This document shows, in pieces, positions 36,931 to 41,506 of a DNA stretch of 41,506 bases. Location: contig JAKSLT010000017.1 in NCBI GenBank assembly GCA_024401055.1, positions 1 to 41,506 of the forward strand. The letters run 5' to 3'. The stretch comes from Bacteroidaceae bacterium. Its GTDB lineage: Bacteria > Bacteroidota > Bacteroidia > Bacteroidales > Bacteroidaceae. Below the pieces are notes generated by a model that worked only from the letters and a program-made list of their open reading frames with translations, did no database searches and was not told where the DNA came from. The position numbers were made by a program, and so were the translations under genes. Within the stretch, counting starts at the first letter, position 1, and each line of letters opens with the position of its first letter.

Positions 36931-37932
36931 TTATTCAGGTATTCTTCTGAGGAGCGTGAGACGCAGGAGCAACTCGGCGAGGATGCAAAGGAAGGCTGAC
37001 AGGGCAAAGGGCAGGTAGGCCTCAAAGCGGCGGTTGTAGTTGTGCACCTTGAGTTTGCTCCTCTCCAACTTGTCGATGTCGTCGTAGATGGCGCGGAGCT
37101 TAGCCTTGGTGTCGGCAGTGTAGAATAGTCCGCCGGTCATCTCGGCTATCTGCTTGAGGGTGGCGGGGTCGGCGTCGCTCTCCACCCATTGGTAATAGTA
37201 TTCACCGTTGGGGAGAATGGCCACGGGCTGCTTCACCTTGCCTTGGCGTCCCACGGCGATGGTATAGACGCGCACGCTCTGATTCTTGGCAATCTCGGCG
37301 GCCATGAGGGGCGAGATGTCGCCGGCATTGTTGGCGCCGTCGGTGAGGAGGATGACTACTTTTGAAGGGGCCTTTGTGAGGGCCAGACGGCTCACGGCGT
37401 TGGTGAGGCCCATACCCACGGCAGTGCCGTTGGTGATGACGCCTTGCTGCTGGAGGTCGCAGTTCACTTGCTTGAACATGGAGAGCAGGGCGGCATGGTC
37501 GGTGGTCATGGGGCACTGCGTGAAGGCCTCGCCGCCGAAGAGGGTGAGGCCGATGTTGTCTGTCTCGCGGCCGGAGATGAACTCTATGGCCACCTGCTTG
37601 GCGGCCTCGATGCGGTTGGGGGCGAGGTCCTGCGTGAGCATGCTGGTGCTGATGTCCATGCACATCATGATATTGATGCCCTGCACTTCCTTCTCGCTTT
37701 GCGGTGAGGAGGTTTGGGGGCGGGCCAAAATGATGATGATGAGCACCACGGCGGCGCAGCGTAGCACGAAAGGCACGTGGCGCCAGATGCTGAACCATGA
37801 CCGGCGGCCTTCATGCGAGGCAGTGGAGGCCACGGTCAGTGTGGGCTTGTGGCGGCGCCCCATGACGTACCATAGTAGCATGGGGAGCAGCAGGAGAAGC
37901 AGCCAGAAGTATTGTGGGTTGGCGAATTGCAT
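36931..37932 (-). CDS. batA: BatA, membrane von Willebrand factor A protein
   Basis: First VWA protein of the Bat complex, 333 residues. N-terminal helices (~9-24, 55-70), a VWA domain with the metal site DISTS (93-97), a later Thr (TNGTAVGMGL) and Asp (LLTDGANNAG), and one C-terminal helix (~308-328). The VWA domain faces the periplasm by family convention. Its N-terminus (MQFANPQYFWLL) closely resembles that of BatB (MFQFANPQYFYLL), reflecting duplication. Expected to be remodelled or loaded by the MoxR ATPase; this is inferred from family and context. Confidence 0.92.
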   Translation of the reverse strand: MQFANPQYFWLLLLLLPMLLWYVMGRRHKPTLTVASTASHEGRRSWFSIWRHVPFVLRCAAVVLIIIILARPQTSSPQSEKEVQGINIMMCMDISTSMLTQDLAPNRIEAAKQVAIEFISGRETDNIGLTLFGGEAFTQCPMTTDHAALLSMFKQVNCDLQQQGVITNGTAVGMGLTNAVSRLALTKAPSKVVILLTDGANNAGDISPLMAAEIAKNQSVRVYTIAVGRQGKVKQPVAILPNGEYYYQWVESDADPATLKQIAEMTGGLFYTADTKAKLRAIYDDIDKLERSKLKVHNYNRRFEAYLPFALSAFLCILAELLLRLTLLRRIPE

Positions 37933-37940
37933 GTATAAAG

Positions 37941-38035
37941 ACCCCCTCTAACTCCCCCGAAGGGGGAGACCGAACCCCAGACTCGATGAATGGGGGGCGG
38001 AGGAGTTAAGGTTAAAGTTAAGGTTAAGGTTATTT
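37941..38035. repeat. GC-rich element and GGTTAA tandem tract between BatA and BatD-like genes
   Basis: CTCCCCC-GAA-GGGGGAG (37952-37968) with flanking GACCCCCTCTAA and TGGGGGGCGG belongs to the GC-rich family. It is followed by five copies of GTTAAG/GTTAAA (38005-38033) immediately after the BatD-like gene. Confidence 0.7.
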
Positions 38036-38049
38036 TTTACTGCAAATTT

Positions 38050-39114
38050 TTAATTAGATATGAGTACATATAATATATATATGGTCATGCCGAGTGTGGC
38101 GGCACCGGTGAGAACGGTGAGAGCCCAGCGCAGGGCGAGGCGGATGCGGCGGCGTCGAAGGTCCACGTCCACGACCTTGACAATGCGCTGCGGCGGTGCC
38201 TCGGTGGGCTTCGTCTGCTTCACGTATTCCATGGCGTGGAGCAGCGAGCGGTCGTTGTCCACCTCCGTGGCTTCCATGCGGGCGAACTTCACGAGGTCGG
38301 CCGTTTCGAGGAGCTCGCGCAGGTCGTAGAGGGCCGTCTTGTCGCCTGTCTGCGTGATGGCCTCTACGAGTTGCATGGTGGTCATCTCCAGGGCGTCTAT
38401 GCCGAAGCGGTCTTTGATGTATGTGCGCAGCACTTCCGTCAGTTCATCGTAGTAGTGCTTGAGGTCTTCCTCCGTGTCAGCGGTGCGTCCCTTGAACTTC
38501 GCTATGGCGCTTAGGGCCACCTGATGGGCGGGTGGCGGCGGCGTTACGGTAATACGGCGTTTCAGCGGCTCGCGTTTCATCAGTCGGCAGAGGCTGATGA
38601 CGAAGGCGACGAGGAACACCCATAGCAGCAGCGTGGTGCCCAGAAAGCTGCCGTCCCATTGGAAGGCGATGTCCACCGGGCCGTACGGGTCGCGCAGGTC
38701 GTCGGGGTGAAGCGTATCTACATCCACGCTGTTCACCTTCAGTCCCAGCGAGCCGTTGCTGCGGAATGCCTTGCCGCCGGATGTCACCTCCACGGCGGGC
38801 AGTCGGTAGAGGGCGCTGTCGAAGCTGGTCAGCAGATAATCGCGGCAGAGCACCCAGCGCTGTCCGTCGTCGATGACGGAGGTATCCACCTCGCTGCGTT
38901 CCAGCACTTCCACGCCTTCCGTGAGGTAGCCGTTGGCGTATTCGGGGAATACTACGCGCGTGCCTTTCGGGGCAGTCACCTTCGCGTGCAGACCTACCTG
39001 CTCGCCAATGAGTATGGCGGTGGAGTCCAGCGAGGCCTCCACCACGACATCGGCCCTTACGCCGAGTACCACGAATAGGCAGCAAGCAAGGGAGAGTATG
39101 AGGCGTCTCATCAT
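38050..39114 (-). CDS. BatD-like membrane protein of the Bat locus
   Basis: The 354-residue protein has a signal peptide (MMRRLILSLACCLFVVLGVR), a periplasmic beta-rich domain (~22-150), a transmembrane helix (~160-178) and a cytoplasmic helical domain (~195-315, ALSAIAKFKG onward, with LRTYIKDRFGIDALEMTTMQ). A second helix at the end (~330-352) follows basic DLRRRRIRLALRWA. It resembles the DUF4381/BatD-like proteins that sit between DUF58 and BatA genes in Bacteroidetes. It may link the cytoplasmic MoxR/DUF58 pair to the membrane VWA proteins. The start overlaps the DUF58 gene's stop by 4 bases. Confidence 0.78.
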   Translation of the reverse strand: MMRRLILSLACCLFVVLGVRADVVVEASLDSTAILIGEQVGLHAKVTAPKGTRVVFPEYANGYLTEGVEVLERSEVDTSVIDDGQRWVLCRDYLLTSFDSALYRLPAVEVTSGGKAFRSNGSLGLKVNSVDVDTLHPDDLRDPYGPVDIAFQWDGSFLGTTLLLWVFLVAFVISLCRLMKREPLKRRITVTPPPPAHQVALSAIAKFKGRTADTEEDLKHYYDELTEVLRTYIKDRFGIDALEMTTMQLVEAITQTGDKTALYDLRELLETADLVKFARMEATEVDNDRSLLHAMEYVKQTKPTEAPPQRIVKVVDVDLRRRRIRLALRWALTVLTGAATLGMTIYILYVLISN

Positions 39115-40049
39115 TTGTGCCGGTTGTTAAAGAGTTGTTGCAGGGCTTTCACGTAGTCGCCGTTGGTGGCAATGCTGACGCTGTCCACGCGGTTGCGCAG
39201 AAACAGTTCATCCAGCATCTTCTGCCGCTCGGCCCACCATTGGGCATGCTGCCGGCGCACCTTGGCAGAGGACGTGTTCACGAGCACGTCGTTTCCCGTC
39301 TCGGCGTCGCGCATCTCAATGAGGCCTATGTTGGGCAGTGCGGCCATCACGGGGTCGTAAACGCGCAGGGCCACCACGTCGTGGCGCCGGGCGCAGAGGG
39401 GTAGGGGACCGCGCTCGGCGGCCAGGCGGCCTGTCTCATCGAGGAAGTCGCTCATCAGGAAGGCTATGCACCGTTTCCTCTGCACGCGGGAAAGGAACTC
39501 CAGTCCTACGGCCATATCGGTCTTGCGGCTTTCCGGCTGCAGGGTGAGCAGCGTGCGCACGATATGGAGGATGTGGCTGCGGCCCTTCTTGGGCGGTATG
39601 TATTGTTCCACGCGGTCGCTCACGAAGATGGCGCCAATCTTATCGTTATTCTTCGCTGCGCTGAAGGCCAGTGTGGCGGCAATCTCGGTGAGGAGCTCAC
39701 GCTGCGTGCGCTCTCGCGTGCCGAAGTCCAGCGAACCGCTTACGTCGATGACGAGCATCACGGTCAGTTCGCGCTCCTCCTCATACACCTTCACATAGGT
39801 ACGGTCCATGCGCGCCGTCACGTTCCAGTCGATGTCGCGCACGTCGTCGCCCGGCTGATACTCCCTCACCTCGCTGAACGACATGCCGCGTCCCTTGAAG
39901 GCCGAGTGGTATTCGCCGGCAAAGACATTGTTGCTCAGCGCCCGCGTCTTGATTTCTATGCGGCGAACCTGAAGACCCACCCCCTGCCCCTCCCTTGAGG
40001 GAGGGGAGTTGAGTGGGGCTGTGGCCTGAAGTTTACTTTGCTTTCTCAT
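39111..40049 (-). CDS. DUF58 protein of the Bat locus, element-derived N-terminus
   Basis: Cytoplasmic VWA-related DUF58 protein that partners MoxR ATPases; 312 residues. The family core starts near residue 28 (VRRIEIKTRALSNNVFAGEY) and includes FSEVREYQPGDDVRDIDWNV and a VWA-like VIDVSGSLDFG. The first ~27 residues (QATAPLNSPPSREGQGVGLQ) do not belong to the family: they come from a GC-rich palindromic element at 39976-40018. Start codons inside or after the element are not evident, so translation through it is likely. It overlaps the next gene by 4 bases. Confidence 0.88.
   Translation of the reverse strand: MRKQSKLQATAPLNSPPSREGQGVGLQVRRIEIKTRALSNNVFAGEYHSAFKGRGMSFSEVREYQPGDDVRDIDWNVTARMDRTYVKVYEEERELTVMLVIDVSGSLDFGTRERTQRELLTEIAATLAFSAAKNNDKIGAIFVSDRVEQYIPPKKGRSHILHIVRTLLTLQPESRKTDMAVGLEFLSRVQRKRCIAFLMSDFLDETGRLAAERGPLPLCARRHDVVALRVYDPVMAALPNIGLIEMRDAETGNDVLVNTSSAKVRRQHAQWWAERQKMLDELFLRNRVDSVSIATNGDYVKALQQLFNNRHK
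39976..40018. repeat. GC-rich palindromic element at the DUF58 N-terminus
   Basis: CCCCTCCCT-TG-AGGGAGGGG is a nine-pair stem, flanked by CCCAC and GTGGG. It encodes LNSPPSREGQGVG in the DUF58 frame. Confidence 0.85.
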
Positions 40050-40054
40050 TAGCA

Positions 40055-40101
40055 GGAGTATATACTCCCCGCCCTATAGGGAGGGGTTGGGGGAGGGCCT
40101 T
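40055..40101. repeat. GC-rich element between MoxR and DUF58 genes
   Basis: GGAGTATATACTCC (40055-40068, perfect palindrome) followed by CCGCCCTATAGGGAGGGG and TTGGGGGAGGGCCTTAAGG. The end touches the MoxR stop codon, so the last MoxR residues may come from it. Confidence 0.75.
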
Positions 40102-41098
40102 AAGGCACCTCCACCTTCGCCAGTATCCTTGTGATAATTTCGTCGGTGGTCAGCTCTGTGGCTTCTGCCTCGTAGGTCAGGCCGATGCGGTGGCGCAGCA
40201 CGTCGTGGGCCACGGCCTTCACGTCGTCGGGCACCACGTAGCCCCTGCGCTGGATGAAGGCCATGGCGCGTGCAGCCTGTGCCAGACTTATAGAGGCGCG
40301 GGGCGAACCGCCGTACTGTATCATCGGCTTCAGGCCCTCCAGCTTGTAGCGCTCGGGATAGCGCGTGGCAAACACGATGTCGGCCACGTACTGCTCAATC
40401 CTCTCGTCCAGGTATATTCGTTTCACCACCTTGCGGGCTTCGGCAATCGTCTGCGTCGTCACCACGGGCGTCACGGGTGCCGTGAACTTATCCGCCAGCG
40501 CGCCGCGCACGATGCTCTTCTCCTCGTCCAGCGTGGGGTAGCCCACCACCACTTTCAGCATGAAGCGGTCCATCTGCGCCTCGGGCAACTGATACGTGCC
40601 CTCCTGCTCAATGGGGTTCTGCGTGGCCATCACGAGGAACGGGTCGGGCAGGCTCATCGTCTCGTCGCCGATGGTCACCTGCCGCTCCTGCATGGCCTGC
40701 AGCAGGGCACTCTGCACCTTGGCCGGGGCGCGGTTGATTTCATCCGCCAGCACGAAGTTGGCGAACACGGGGCCGCGCCGCACCTTGAAGGTGCCTTCCT
40801 TCTGGCTGTATATCATCGTGCCGATGACGTCGGCAGGCAGGAGGTCGGGAGTGAACTGTATGCGTCCGAACTGCGCGTCCGTCAGTGCGGCCAGCGTGCG
40901 GATGGCCAGTGTCTTGGCCAGACCGGGCACGCCTTCCAGCAGGATGTGGCCGTCGGAGAGCAGACCGATGAGCAGGGCATCTGCCAGATGGCGCTGTCCC
41001 ACGATGGTGCGGCTCATACCGTCTCGCAGGGCCACCGTGAACTGACTGTTTTGCTCAATAAGCGCGTTGAGCTCGCGAATGTCAATGTTCTGGTTCAT
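40100..41098 (-). CDS. MoxR-family AAA+ ATPase of the Bat locus
   Basis: Cytoplasmic AAA+ ATPase of 332 residues, first gene of the Bat unit. Walker A is GVPGLAKT (56-63), the Walker B region is ANFVLADEINRAPAKVQSAL, and sensor-type and lid segments follow (MATQNPIEQEGTYQLPEAQM; YGGSPRASISLAQAARAMAF). MoxR proteins act with VWA-domain partners, here BatA, BatB and DUF58, probably as a chaperone or metal-loading machine. Its TAA stop falls at the edge of a GC-rich element. Confidence 0.95.
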   Translation of the reverse strand: MNQNIDIRELNALIEQNSQFTVALRDGMSRTIVGQRHLADALLIGLLSDGHILLEGVPGLAKTLAIRTLAALTDAQFGRIQFTPDLLPADVIGTMIYSQKEGTFKVRRGPVFANFVLADEINRAPAKVQSALLQAMQERQVTIGDETMSLPDPFLVMATQNPIEQEGTYQLPEAQMDRFMLKVVVGYPTLDEEKSIVRGALADKFTAPVTPVVTTQTIAEARKVVKRIYLDERIEQYVADIVFATRYPERYKLEGLKPMIQYGGSPRASISLAQAARAMAFIQRRGYVVPDDVKAVAHDVLRHRIGLTYEAEATELTTDEIITRILAKVEVP

Positions 41099-41506
41099 GA
41101 TATGAGTTTTAGATTTCTGGCTGCAAAGTTACGAAAAAAATAGCATACGCGCGCATACCCTTATATAAATAAAGTTAAATTGGAAAATTCGGAACTTCCG
41201 CCCCACAAAATTTTTGATAAATTTATTCCTAATTTATGTAGCGCCGCAGGCAACCCTTTTGTCAAAATTTTTTACAATTTATGTGCTCGTACAGCGCGAT
41301 ATTCGCGAGCGAAGTGTAAGTCGATTGGCTACACGCGATTCTCGCGAAAGTTAGTAAAACACTGACGCATAAATCGTTAGTAAAGCGAGGACTAAGATTT
41401 CTTCCCAATTTTCGCAACTAAATGCCGACTAAGCGCGAATTTTGCTTGTACTCGGCAAGAAATTCCGCTCTTTTATTTTTCACTTGTTCCCTTTTAATTT
41501 TCACTT
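41099..41506. other. Non-coding AT-rich region at the right edge
   Basis: No credible gene in 408 bases. It contains the predicted MoxR promoter, the motif TTTTGTCAAAATTTTTTACA at 41257-41277 (reverse complement of the motif at 11430-11450 with one difference), several TCGCGA-rich words (41295-41350), and at the edge CACTTGTTCCCTTTTAATTT, which matches the 10947-11152 repeat unit. Confidence 0.7.
41124..41131 (-). promoter_or_regulatory. Predicted -7 box for the Bat operon
   Basis: TAACTTTG on the minus strand, 26 bases before the MoxR start. No clean TTTG is found 19-21 bases further upstream, so the -33 box is weak. Confidence 0.5.

Overview
The window looks like a chromosomal segment of a GC-rich Bacteroidales bacterium, most likely in or near Prevotellaceae. 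Three things point there. The complex I operon has a fused nuoCD and no nuoEFG. There is a complete Bacteroides-aerotolerance (Bat) locus. Promoters fit the Bacteroidetes pattern (TTTG or TTG near -33, TAnnTTTG near -7) and genes lack Shine-Dalgarno sequences. Nothing here is obviously phage or conjugative; the accessory character lies in many short dispersed repeats.

Layout. (1) 1-10500, minus strand: respiratory complex I genes nuoA-B-CD-H-I-J-K-L-M-N, with nuoN cut by the window edge. A strong promoter lies upstream of nuoA. Four of the spacers carry copies of one AT-rich hairpin-forming repeat and a fifth carries part of a GC-rich palindrome. NuoI has a long Ala/Lys tail and NuoN a Cys-rich loop. 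(2) 10501-11689: non-coding, with a 21-bp-period repeat cluster, a 49-bp palindrome and a terminator. (3) 11690-13324, minus: a DUF4827-type lipoprotein, an OmpH/Skp-like lipoprotein and a small membrane protein. (4) 13485-19660, plus: a Trp/Tyr/Gly-rich secreted protein, an OmpP1/FadL-like outer membrane protein, a U32 peptidase and a membrane zinc-ribbon protein fused to QueH. The U32 gene and the fusion both carry GC-rich palindromes read in frame as protein. (5) 19661-20131: terminator, palindrome cluster and an apparent stand-alone small RNA with its own promoter and terminator. (6) 20132-25776, minus: an AT-rich TlpA-like gene, a dead DUF486 copy, an Omp28-like secreted protein, an unknown secreted protein and an intact DUF486 gene. 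(7) 25776-31339, minus: pheS, a 14-repeat MORN protein, kdsB and a class A penicillin-binding protein. (8) 31340-32085: non-coding, with a triplicated promoter-like unit, a folded element and a 23-bp tandem array. (9) 32086-41098, minus: MoxR ATPase, DUF58 protein, BatD-like protein, BatA, a BatB-BatC fusion, a BatD-BatE fusion and a PAP2 phosphatase.

How the parts work together. The nuo genes build a proton-pumping membrane complex without the NADH-input module, so the electron donor must be something else. The Bat locus is a MoxR/VWA envelope system whose usual separate B, C, D and E proteins are here joined in pairs. kdsB (Kdo activation), the penicillin-binding protein and the PAP2 phosphatase are envelope-building functions.

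The most interesting feature is a family of GC-rich palindromic elements, at least eight copies or fragments in 41 kb. Three lie inside reading frames, where they supply linker or N-terminal peptide and in one case join two unrelated genes. A second repeat family sits at the BatD/BatE joint. Together they suggest that repeats are reshaping proteins in this lineage.
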